The notes beneath the pieces are model-generated. The model saw only the letters and a program-made list of their open reading frames with translations, was not told where the DNA came from and did no database searches. From Proteles cristata cristata (Eukaryota > Chordata > Mammalia > Carnivora > Hyaenidae), in the NCBI GenBank assembly GCA_017311185.1, contig JAESUZ010003395.1:1302001-1366000 (forward strand): a stretch of 64,000 bases of DNA, read 5' to 3'. The position numbers and the translations under genes are program-made. Position 1 is the first letter of the stretch. Each line of letters opens with the position of its first letter. Below are positions 54,027-64,000 of the stretch, piece after piece.

Positions 54027-55224
54027 AAATAATCTTTAATTTTGTTTAGACATTTAAGAATGAGGAATTTTCATGTCTAAATTTTATAGGGTGAATCTTT
54101 CTGCAGAAAATAATACCCAATACATTAATAAAAAGGGGTGCCAATTTCAGTCACAAATAACTGGAAATGTGCAGATGTTCAAAGTGGCTTAAGGTAAATG
54201 TCCACTGTGTGTGTGTGTGTGTGTGTTTGTGTGTGTGTGTACGTCTGCATGCACATGTGCACCTTATTTGAAAACAAATTATATCAACAAAACTTAGTTT
54301 ATTTCTGTGGGCACAGGGTATGAAGTTCTTGGCCCTTGGTTGGTCTTGCTCATGTATTCTCAATTAAAAATTCTTCTCTCGATTGAATTATAGTCTATAA
54401 AGATCCCTACATCTATTTGAAGAACTCTTTAAATTTTCTCTAAATTTTGGAATGCAGATTTGAATAAGGATGGCTATTACCCACTTATGAAGTGAAACAC
54501 TCTTGACCTTCAGCCCTTTTTCTTCATTCCTTTTTGTCTCTCCATTCCTCCCCTCCTCCCTTCTTGTCTTTTTTGTTTGTTTGTTTGTTTTAGTGTGTCT
54601 ACTTGATGAAAACTAATCAGTGCAAACAGTAGATTTTTTTGTATTCTAGAGTTACAATCCATGATCATATTATGATCAGTCCATGAAACTTATTTTCTGA
54701 ACTTTTTTTTCGTATAGCATGAAAACAAAGGAAACATTTTAAAATTTAAGACATACTCTAGGAAGTTGGTTCACATCAGTAAGTAATTCTATTCCTCATT
54801 GGATAATGTGTACACTTTGAAGAAAATATTTTTTAAATTTTGATGTAATACTATTTTAATTTTTAGATAAAATCATTTTTAAAATTCAGATAAGTCCAAG
54901 AAACCCAACAAAGTGGGTTATGTAAGGGGAAAAATAAAACAATAAAATACTTGTATCATCTCAGACTTTAGAGCCCAAATAAGCTTTAAGTAAATAACAT
55001 GTGATATCTTCCACATAAAGGCAGGTGATGTGATGGAAACGAGATGTCGCAAAAGGCAGACCAAGACTTTTGTCCATCTTCCTTTTCCCACCTTTGCTAC
55101 TTGGAATATTACTTATTCTTCCTAAGCTTCAGGCTTTTTTTTTTTTAAATGAATATATGACAATGTTGATAATTATTCAAAAAATCCATTTGAATTAAAT
55201 AATATGAGTCCTCCCAAGCATTTT
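54027..55224. other. Single-copy AT-rich DNA with a TG microsatellite
   Basis: (TG)n at 54206-54240, with one TTTG interruption, and (TTTG)n at 54568-54591. Nothing else recognised. Confidence 0.5.
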
Positions 55225-56160
55225 GGGTTTCTTGGCTCTGAAAATAAAGCAGAAAACAAAATAAGAAAAAAATCATCCCTCATAGAGCTTACATTCTAAA
55301 GGGGGAGGTCAGACAATAAAGAAAATAAATGACAAATGGGATATGTGCTATGGAGAAAAGTAGGTCAGAAAAGAAGGGGATAAGAATGCTAGGACAAGAA
55401 GTAGAAAGATGGCAATTTTAAATAAGGTCTTCAGAAAAGATGACACTTGAATAGAAGTCTCACTGAGAAGAATGTTCTAGGCAGGGTGAACAGCAGGTAT
55501 AGAGGCCCTGAGGCAGCAGTGTGCCTCCATTGTAACAAGAAACTGCAAAGGGACTGGTGTAGCTGGAGATGAGCTAGTGAGTGGGGAGAGATGGAAGATC
55601 TAGGCAGGGAGGGAACTGTAAGGCCGGATCCTACAGGGGCTGGGGGGTTCCTGTCAGGACCCTGGTTTTTATTCTGGGTGTGATTGGAGGTTTTGAGCAG
55701 GACAGCGACGTAATCTAGGTTTTTAAAAGGAGAACTCCCCCTGAAGTCTGGTGTCAGTGGAGGTGTGAGCACTTAGATTCTGCATATACTCTACACATAA
55801 AGCTGACAGGATTTGTTGCTGGATGTGGATGTGAGAAAAGATGGGAGTCAAGAAAGATCAACTATTTTGTCCTGAGAATCTGGTAGGGGAGAGTTGTTAA
55901 CTGGCTGAGGTAGAGCAGTCTGTGGCAGGAACAAGGTGTTGGGGAGGCAGGAGGATCCCCAGTTAACACGTCCTCAAATATGAGAAGCTTTTAGGACATC
56001 CCAGGGAAGCTATGAGCTGGGACTTGGGCAAACATTGATCAGTAGCTAAGTGTGGTAGAGGTCGAGGCTGGACATGGAAAACCATGAGAGGTCACTGGTA
56101 CCCTTCAAAAGACACCTTTCCATGGGGATATGGGGATGAGAGCGCTGTTCACATAGTAGG
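55225..56160 (-). mobile_element. L2 LINE, antisense, about 0.9 kb
   Basis: The longest old LINE piece here. CTCATAGAGCTTACATTCTA, GGGGGAGGTCAGACAATAAA, GAAGAATGTTCTAGGCAGGG, TATAGAGGCCCTGAGGCAGC, TTTTTATTCTGGGTGTGATT, ATAAAGCTGACAGGATTTGT, GAAAAGATGGGAGTCAAGAA and TTAACTGGCTGAGGTAGAGC follow antisense L2 from the 3' end into the end of ORF2. The minus-strand open frame 55431-55772 ends in LLFKCHLF, a remnant of the L2 ORF2 C-terminus. It is a dead fragment. Confidence 0.9.
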
Positions 56161-57245
56161 TGCTTCACAAACATGAGTTGCCCTACTTTTGTTTTTCTTT
56201 CACCTTCTATCTCCTACCATTTTTATGTATAATTAGATATAGAGTCCAGGTGGCAAATTACTTACGTATGTTTGTATGTTTTCTTCATTTATTCTGAAGA
56301 AATGTCATTCTATATCATTTGGCTGTAGGCTCTGCTTCTTGGTTTAAATTACTTATAATGCTTACCTTTATTTGAACTAAGCCATATGTCTTTGTCCTTT
56401 CTTGCTGGTGAGCATACTATAATATTTATCTTCACAAGTATTTGTTAGTAGGCCATCTGAACTGTGGGGTGCTACCATGTAAAGCAAGTTGAATAAAATT
56501 GTGGATGGACCTTTAGGCCCTTACTCTGGAAAGCCTCAACCTCATGCTAATAGACCATAACCAATAAAGGCTATTTGGGTGCTTTAAAAAACACTAAGAA
56601 AATGCACACAGATTATAAAAGATGTTTTATATTATGCTCAGTATTGACAGGTGCAATTGATATTTTAAGATTTTTTAGTGTGTTGATCAAAATAGCAACT
56701 GATAGAATATTAGACCATCTGGAGATTTTTTACCTACTGAATTATTAGAAGTGTAATAAAATTCAATTTTGTTTCTCCTCTCTATTGACATTGCTTTCCC
56801 ATGTGGCATCCCACATTGTTCATTGACTTAGTGGGTCCATAACGTATTTATGCTTCTATTTTATTTGTCGATTTTAGAGCTTTTGTGTTCAGTGTGTCCC
56901 TTTATCCCTCCTTTACATGTGGTCCACCGACAGCTCCCAGTTCAAAAGTAGCACAAAGGTAGGGATGTCTTGATGATTCACTAATGAAGCATTTTGGCTG
57001 GAAATTTGCCCTCAGGAAAGCAGAGCACACTGATTAGAAACATGTGTTTTGATGAAACCTTTTGTTCATTGAATCTAATTTCTCTATAATGAACATCTAT
57101 AAGTATTGGTTTGTTTCTTTATCAAGGGTTAATTTTCCTGTTTTGTAGGTTATACAGGGCAGTGCTTAAAATCACAATATTATAGTTTATGTTTTTCGTG
57201 CTTATTATTTCAGAAAAAATCTACAGTACTAGGTTTTAGCTAATG
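56161..57245. other. Single-copy AT-rich DNA, nothing recognised
   Basis: No repeat or exon seen. Confidence 0.35.
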
Positions 57246-57247
57246 CT

Positions 57248-57350
57248 ATGGTGTTGATCATATTGTAATATATACATGTATCAAATTGACACATTATACA
57301 CCTTTAACTTAGACTTGACTATGTGTCAACTTTCAATATAAAACAATTTA
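57248..57350 (+). mobile_element. Ancient L1 3'-end fragment
   Basis: GATCATATTGTAATATATAC, CACATTATACACCTTTAACT, TATGTGTCAACTTTCAATAT and AAAACAATTTAAAAATG match the L1M 3' terminus (GTGATCATTTCACAATGTATAC ... GTTGTACACCTTAAACTT ... TATGTCAATTATATCTCAATAAAA). Confidence 0.75.
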
Positions 57351-57597
57351 AAAATGAAAACCATGTAAAAACAGAAAATAGGCATTTTACTAGAGAAAAG
57401 CCTTTTGTTGAGAGAATCTTGCAGAACTGTATTATCTTAGTCAAATTTCATTAAAATTAAATTAATTTTAGGGCATCTTTTTTTTTTCCCTGACCCAAAT
57501 CAAATTATTTGTATCTAGAATTACGTTTCTAGTAAGAGGAGATTTTTCAGGAAAACGAAAACTGCCCACCTTTCATGATGACTGAGTTCTACTCAGG

Positions 57598-57990
57598 ATG
57601 GGCTAACAGTTGTAACAGAAAGTCTAAATTCTCAGTGGTGTGACACAACAAAGTTTTCATTTTCCTCCTTGACACAGTCTAGTGTGGATGGGGGGTACTT
57701 TACTTCACACAGTCATTTAGGGACCCATGTTCTTTCCACGCAGTGGCCCTCCCCTTCCTGTCTCCAGAAGACTCTGTGTCCTTGGCTGGTTCATTTCTAT
57801 CCAGACAGAGAGGGTAGAGGACAAAGAAATAGCATGGCAGATTGGTAGGAGTTTTTAGAGACCAGGTCTAGAAATAGCATGTATCACTTCTATCTATCCA
57901 GTTATCTGTCTATCTGGCCAGAACTCAGTTATATGGCTCCATCTAACTGCAGAATAGCTCAGAAAAAAGGTTTAGCTGGGTGCCAAGAAA
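57598..57990. mobile_element. LTR-like ancient mammalian repeat
   Basis: AACAGTTGTAACAGAAAGTC, TCTCAGTGGTGTGACACAAC, AGTCTAGTGTGGATGGGGGG, CACAGTCATTTAGGGACCCA, TTTTTAGAGACCAGGTCTAG, GCCAGAACTCAGTTATATGG and TAGCTGGGTGCCAAGAAAAA follow in order a common mammalian interspersed repeat that I remember as an ERVL/MaLR-type LTR. Subfamily not assigned and edges approximate. Confidence 0.55.
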
Positions 57991-58417
57991 AAGTGAATAC
58001 AGATATGTCTTGGTTTTAGCAATCTGCCAAAGACCCTGTTAAGTTAGAAACCAAACACATTCACAGTAGTGGGCTTCTCCTCATCCTGCAGCCTCTCTTG
58101 ATGCTACTGCTTTCCCCACCTACTCTTCTCTTCTGGTGTTTACCAAATTGTGGAAACTGAGATGGGAAGGAATGGCACACTAAACTTAAAACCGATGAAG
58201 AAAATTAAATTATTTTATTATTTAAAGAGGTATTTATAATTGTGTTAGTGTCTTTTTTCATTCGCTGTGAACATCACCCTTCTCAGGAGTTAGCTGGCTT
58301 TTTCCTGTATCAGAGGCTGACCTCTATTAAAAATGAGCTCCAGCATGCCTTGCAGGCTTGCAGAATTATGAGGAGACTCTGGTATATGGTTCGATTATGT
58401 TCCTGCACAGAAATAGC

Positions 58418-58600
58418 CATGGGTTTAACATTTATTGAACACCTACTATGTAGCTGTGCTAAACCACTTAAATGTATTAATTTCATTTAATCGTCAGAAC
58501 TACTGTATGGGTTAGGGTTATCCTTATTTGGAAGGAAATGAGACTGATTAAAATCCAGGCCTCTGATTCTAAAACCCAGGCACTCTCCACATCGGATGTC
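58418..58600 (-). mobile_element. MIR SINE, antisense
   Basis: ACATTTATTGAACACCTACT, ATGTAGCTGTGCTAAACCAC, TTAATTTCATTTAATCGTCA, GAACTACTGTATGGGTTAGG, AATGAGACTGATTAAAATCC and CTAAAACCCAGGCACTCTCC mirror MIR from its 3' end. Confidence 0.8.
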
Positions 58601-61600
58601 CATTTACGGGCTCTCCTCTCTCCCACCCTGACTCCATAGGCTCTTTAAGGACAGAGGTCCTTCTGTAAGGCTCATCATGTTTAACCACGTAGACAGTAGT
58701 AAATTGCTTATCAAAACAGGCAAATCTGTTGTGTGTATAGACATAGGCTGAGCCTGTAATCAGAGCAGTGTACTCAAACCAGGGATTAGGAAACTAACTT
58801 AGATCTTTAAGTCATGTGAACATAACGAGAAAGAGATTGCAGATATTCTGCGTCCGGTTTTTTTCTTTCTTTCTTTTTTTTTAAAGATTTAAAAACTGAG
58901 AAAAATGAACTTAATGCTTATTTCCCTAACTTTGGGTTCATCTTCCAATATATTTTTTCTCTCCTTTTCTCTCCATGTCTCTCACTCTCTCATTCATATT
59001 CTTTATCACTGCTGACAAAGGAATCCAAAGGAAAAAAGAAAAGATTACTTTTTCCTTTTCTGTGGACTCCAAATGAAATGGACATGGTATTCGCTCCTAT
59101 GATGGTCTGATCTTTGCTTCCATCTGCGTATCTGACCTAATTACACTAATAAAATGAGAAAGCAAAGGGAGATATTATACTAAAAGTGCAGTTTTTAACT
59201 TGCACAAGAAACATTTCTAATCCCTCTGCCCTCCACTCTGTTTTAAACAGTTATTTTGCATCCCTTGATGTTCAGGAGGGGGGTGGCATTCGCCGCCCCA
59301 TGGAAAAATGGATATGCACGCGTTTACGTGAAATTGGTCCACGTGTGAATTAGCTTTGAGTTGTATTGTGTTTCTTATACTAATATAATATTGTTCTAGT
59401 GCTTGCCCCTGATTAAAGAAATACATAAATAAATAATTTATAATTTAATTAATAAGGTATAATATGCAAAGCACAGTAATTTCAAACAGCTTGTAATGTC
59501 TCTAATGTACTTTCAATTTTTTATTTTACATAAGGGCTATATTCATTATGTGGTTATGATAAACATACTAATGAATTTTATTACAGGAACAAATTTAAAC
59601 ATGTAAATGAGATCAAATAGTATTAAAATGCAAACGATGGTGAAACTTATTACAAACTAACCTTGCCAACATACATGGAATGATGTTATTTTAAAACTTT
59701 GCAAGTTGTATCACTTAAACAAAGGCAGTGCCTTTTATAATGTCCCTGAACGTAAGAATTTGTGAACTATAAGCTTTATTCTCACATGAACCCTTCAACC
59801 AAAAAAAAAAAAAAAAAAAAAAGTTAACTAGAATTCAGGGTTTGCATGTAACTTTGGATGACAATTAAAATCCCTTTTCTTGTTCCAGTGAACAGTAATC
59901 TGTGCATAATTACATTCAAATGAGATATTAGCATTTTTTGTGCTTACTCTTTGTTAATTGCAGAGTTCACTCACCATGGTGATGCTTTTGATGGAATCAG
60001 GCAACCTTATTGACCTGATGCCGTAAGGCGTGTTGGGAAATTCTGCTGTATTCTTCATTTTTTTTTTTATTTTGGCATTTTGAGGAGTCCTGCTGCTTTT
60101 ATTACATTCCTGACACTTTTGTTAATAAATCATTGCAAAGTTAATGAAAATTGCATTCAGGCATATCCAAAATAATTGTGTCCTTTGTCATGCTAATAAA
60201 TTGAAAGATGTTGATCCAATGGGCAAACGCATGCCCATGATGGAGAAGTTTGTGATAGGGGTGCCTGTTGCACTCATACTGTTTCCTTGGCGCATCATTC
60301 CATGTAAAATGTGAAAGAGGGAAACAAATCTCAATATGTTTTATTTCATACTTTATACAGTGAGCCTTTAATTAAGTCAGCAAATGGGCAAATTATATCT
60401 ACACAGAGAGAAGTATTTGTGTTATGATTTATGAAAGGTTGTTAATATCAATAGGAATCAGCAACAGTCTAATATCAGACTTCTGAAAATATGAAAACCA
60501 TGTTTAACTGACCTTTCTCTTGTGCCTGGGGATTTTCCCACATTTATATATGACCCACTTGATTTAAAAATGACAATGATAATAACAACATTTGTTTCCC
60601 AAGGCTTCTCCTGTACTAATTCAGAAGGAAAGTGAAGAAATGTGATAAAAAAAATTGCCTTTTTGGCAAAGCATCAGATTTTTCATTCAGTAAGTCTTAG
60701 GTGTACAGAGTGTGAGTGAGGTGTGTGGTTGGGGGTAAACACACGGTCATATTCACACACGTAGTGAAGCAGGTTTGACTGTTCTAGGTAAGGAAGAGTA
60801 GTTTAGAAAAATTTAAACTCATAATAGATTACATATATGTACATTTCAAATTTATCTCAAGGAAGAACTCCAAGTAATTGTTGTCTTGGGGAGTTCTTAA
60901 TTTATGCACTAGCCCATCATGCTGATTTTAGGTAGGTATTTATTCTGCTATTCAATCAAAAAGCATAGTTTCCATAACAACTGCCACATCCGATGAAACG
61001 TACAGCTTGGCATTTGAAATACAGGACTTCTTAGGAGATACGCTTCCTGACATATTGTGTTGAACTTGTGTTCCTTTCATTCTCTTTTAAGCTAGCAAGA
61101 TCTGTGTTTCTATAAAGGACCATCGCAGTTTTGCATAATTATTACAATCCATCTGCACATTTCCAGGATTTATATTAAAGTAATTAAAGCCATTTTGTAT
61201 TAGTGGGTGCTGTGTGGAACCGGCTTGGATGCAGGATTCTAAAAGTTCCCACTTGCCTGCTTGCTGTGCTGTAATTTGGAGAACAGAATGTTCCGTAAAT
61301 GAGGTTTGGGAATACTACATTTTTTTTCTTTCTTTCCTTTCTTTGCAAAGTAACTTTTTTTTTCTTCCAGTGGAAAATGGAATAAAAGGGTTCACCTAGG
61401 GACTAGAATTAATGTAGTCCTTCTGCCTAGGGTTAAAAAAAGAGCAAAATCACAGCTAGCAACATTGTGGAAACCCTAATATATTTTGCTTTTTCTATGG
61501 AGAAATAATAAGCCTGTGTTTCTAAGGCAACTTTCTTCCAAAGAACAGCAAGCAATTTTAATTTCTATTCCCATTTTTCCCCTGCAGTATTTGTTCAAGG
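58601..61600. other. 3 kb SINE-free single-copy DNA rich in TAAT words
   Basis: No repeat recognised. A22 run at 59801-59822. The part 59850-60330 mixes balanced composition with many homeodomain-type TAAT/ATTA cores (TTAATAAATCATTGC, GCTAATAAATTG) and looks like a conserved enhancer by eye, but conservation cannot be judged from one sequence. No exon supported. Confidence 0.4.
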
Positions 61601-61607
61601 TAAACAA

Positions 61608-61665
61608 GGACCAATATTATTAACCCCATTTTATGGATGGGATGATTGAGGCAGACAGGTAATGG
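61608..61665 (-). mobile_element. Possible MIR core fragment, antisense
   Basis: ATTATTAACCCCATTTTATG, GATGGGATGATTGAGGCAGA resembles antisense MIR (ATTATTATCCCCATTTTACAGATGAGGAAACTGAGGCA). Short. Confidence 0.55.
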
Positions 61666-62370
61666 TATACAGAGCAGATAATGAGGCAGATAATGTATTG
61701 AGAGAGGCACATCATAGCAGGAGTAATAACTAATACTTGTTATAGAAACCCCACAGAAAGAACCAGCTAAAAGTACAATACTGCAGTTGCTGAAAAAAAA
61801 ATCATGTAAGTTCTAAGGACTTTCAAAGGGAGAGCTTGGCACAGATTCAACCACTTCTGACCTATGTGAGACTCCTTGGCATCTCCATTGAGGTTTGTGA
61901 AGCATAGATTTCCTTCTTAGTGTTCAGTTCTGTCTCCTGAGGCTCTATGATTTCTCTGGGTGTCCACAGGGAGGCCGAGAGGAGGCCATACCATTCAGTT
62001 AAGGAGACACGGCATGCTTAATAAAATGAGTTAATTCATGTAAAATAATAATAAGAAAATTCTCTTGTTATCCCTGCTTAGAGTTCTAAGTATCAAAACT
62101 TTCTCTACTATTAGAGAATGGGTGGTGTTGAACAGTTTCTTCCCAGTTCTCTGCCAGACAGTTATTGTCAGACTTCCTAACAAATGGCTGTTAACTGTCC
62201 TTCCTGTGATCCCATCACATACCTGGAAGAGTGGGTAATGATGAACATTCTTTGTCACAAAGAGTAGCATCCACAAAATGTACGGGATCTGGAATCCTGT
62301 TTCTGCTGTTACTGTAGAGCTGAGATGTTGGGTGTCCTGGAGCCCAAGGGCTTGGTGTAGAGGAAAGGTT
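61666..62370. other. Single-copy DNA
   Basis: Nothing recognised. The minus-strand frame 62031-62414 (127 codons) starts inside the neighbouring MIR and has no family features, so I do not call it a gene. Confidence 0.4.
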
Positions 62371-62372
62371 AT

Positions 62373-62582
62373 GTACACAGACTTTGAAATCAGACACACC
62401 TGCTCATGTGCCACTTCTTTGCTAACGCCTTGAGTCAGTTATTTAATAGCAGTGAGCTTTGGTTCCTTTTCTGAAAAATGAGGATAATAAGAACTTGCTC
62501 ATAGGGCTACTGTGAGTGTTGTGAAACAGTATTTGGAAAGTGCTTAGAATATTACTGGCGTATAGTAAAGATTTGAGAAAAG
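62373..62582 (+). mobile_element. MIR SINE, sense, nearly complete
   Basis: CACAGACTTTGAAATCAGAC, GTGCCACTTCTTTGCTAACG, GAGTCAGTTATTTAATAGCA, AAAAATGAGGATAATAAGAA, CTCATAGGGCTACTGTGAGT, AAAGTGCTTAGAATATTACT and GGCGTATAGTAAAGATTTGA follow MIR end to end. Confidence 0.93.
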
Positions 62583-64000
62583 ACAGCTTCTAAGATCAAT
62601 CATCATTCATACTTTTTAGAAGCTACCAATTTGCATTACCTACCTTGCTATGTAGCTCACTAATTTCCTTTCCTTCTTTAGCCAGTCTGTCTCTTGAAGG
62701 CAGTTCGTTTGTTTTGGATGTGTGTTTTAGGTAAGGAGAGACTCGGATTTGACAGTACAATAACTTGTTAGGTATATGATCATGGAAGATAAAAAACTTT
62801 GACTGCGTTTTTGGCTTCTGTTCACATCCCATGCCATTAAACTTGTGCAACTCACAATTTACAGTGTAGGCAACTGGTATGATTAAAGAGGTAAAGGGAC
62901 TTCATAATGGGATTCTAGAAAGTGGACTTTTCAACAAACTCCAGAATTTAACCTGGAGAGAGTTCTCAAAGCTTGAAAGAAGAAATTTAGGGGAAGAGGA
63001 TTTGAGACATTTTTGTAAGGAGGTATTAAAATTATGTAACTTTACCCTAAAATATAGTATATTTTGGAGATTACTTCAAGAATTTTTGAACTCATTTTAC
63101 AGATTTTAGATCCCATGATCTCAGCCGCCAATCTATAAGATTAGGGATCCTCTTAGGTGGGAGGCCGAGTAGACTAGTAGCTGTAGGCATGGGGATAGGA
63201 ATATAGGAACGAAGAGGGGCATTGTGCATAGACACTTGCCAGGCTGGTTTCAGAATCAGAATGCCAGGCTGACTAGGCCCAAAGTGTATTACATTTCTGA
63301 TATTCCCAACAGATTGACCATTGGCTGTGTGTGTCTGTATATACAGTCCTAGTGGACATCACCAAAAGTATCTCTATCTATCCCATGGTCTCTAAGGGCA
63401 AAATGCAATACGAACTTCTTGGTCTCTAAAGGCAAAATGGAATACAAACATTGAACAAAATGTTTGTTAAAGTTTTGATTGCGAGTTGAGAGGAAATACT
63501 GCTGTATTAACGTGCTGGAATAAGAAAGAGTTGTAAATCTGAGCAGTGCCCATTTTCATTTTAGTTCTAGCAGTGTAAAGACTAACTGGCCTTATACACA
63601 CTTACCGTTCTTTTCCTTTTTTTTAAAGTACATATATTTTGCTCATCCAAAACAGCCACTGTAGAGTGATTGACTTGTTTAATGCTTCTGTGCTTCAATA
63701 CAAAGTTTATTGCCTAGAGTCTATTTTATGGTGTGCTGGTAAAACAGCTCCTTTTCTCGCATATAAAATCATAAAAATCCAAATTATTTTTGTTCGAATA
63801 GAATCTGTGACTAACAACTTTATTTTATTTAATCTAAATGAGCACTCCTAATACTCAGTTTTAAAAAAAAAATTTTTTTTTTCAAGCATATCTATTTTAG
63901 ATGGAGGTTTCTCATGGTTTAGCTTTGTAAAGGATCAGTGTTACATTAGGGAACTCTTAAAGAGATATGCATATTCAGCTTCCCAGCATATCTTCTAGAA
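62583..64000. other. Single-copy AT-rich DNA to the window end
   Basis: No SINE or recognised LINE. Contains the imperfect 34-bp-period duplication at 63387-63449 and A/T runs at 63862-63883. Open frames 62879-63109 and 63639-63851 (plus) have no recognisable features. Confidence 0.4.
63387..63449 (+). repeat. Imperfect tandem duplication, 34-bp period
   Basis: GGTCTCTAAGGGCAAAATGC (63387-63406) with AATACGAAC is repeated as GGTCTCTAAAGGCAAAATGG (63421-63440) with AATACAAAC. Three mismatches over 29 bp. Confidence 0.93.

Noticed and set aside
55431..55772. Minus-strand open frame of 113 codons
   Set aside because: Decayed L2 ORF2 tail, not a host gene.
59801..59822. A22 run as a processed-pseudogene tail
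   Set aside because: No mRNA-like sequence or polyadenylation signal precedes it and no target duplication was found.
62031..62414. Minus-strand open frame of 127 codons
   Set aside because: Its start lies in a MIR, and no domain, signal or family resemblance is visible; such length is expected about once by chance in this much sequence.

Overview
This window is ordinary nuclear DNA of a carnivoran mammal, almost certainly a cat (Felidae). The main evidence is about 31 copies of the tRNA-derived carnivore SINE (CAN-SINE) in the felid form: head GGGGCACCTGGGTGGCTCAG, body GCTGACAGCTCAGAGCCTGG, a (CT)n block and an AATAAATAAA A-rich tail. There is also a 5'-truncated L1 3' end of the carnivore type. 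Background is AT-rich and CpG-poor, with mammal-wide fossils (MIR, L2, hAT-Charlie, MaLR-like LTR). I see no convincing protein-coding exon, no functional RNA gene, no CRISPR array and no bacterial-style operon. The open reading frames are short, unsupported, and often lie in repeats. The window reads as intergenic or deep-intronic sequence.

Layout. 1-3.87 kb is single-copy AT-rich DNA. 3.87-5.4 kb holds two antisense SINEs and a MaLR-like LTR split by a third SINE. 5.4-15.5 kb mixes single-copy DNA with MIR, L2 and L1 fragments, a hAT-Charlie element whose last 20 bp were hit by two successive SINEs, a carnivore L1 3' end and several SINEs. 15.56-23.49 kb is a SINE-free stretch with old L1 and hAT fragments and two microsatellites. 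23.49-25.12 kb is a dense cluster of five SINEs. 26-35.4 kb carries MIR and L2 remains. Inside it lies the one gene-like signal: a CpG island at about 28.9-29.58 kb with ETS and paired NF-Y (CCAAT) motifs next to a SINE-split antisense L2. 35.4-41.3 kb is mostly single-copy apart from one SINE and antisense MIR/L2; 41.3-47.7 kb is rich in SINEs; 47.7-53 kb is SINE-free; 53-54 kb has a MER20-like element and two SINEs; 54.03-64 kb has no SINE.

No set of genes works together here. The most informative content is insertion history (target-site duplications, nested and tandem SINEs), an apparently young SINE subfamily, the orphan CpG-island promoter candidate, and the long SINE-poor stretches that may hold distal regulatory sequence. 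I did not find evidence of a new biological system. Repeat family names rest on remembered consensus resemblance and were not checked by database search; most repeat edges are good to about 5-20 bp, and tighter where duplicated target sites are visible.
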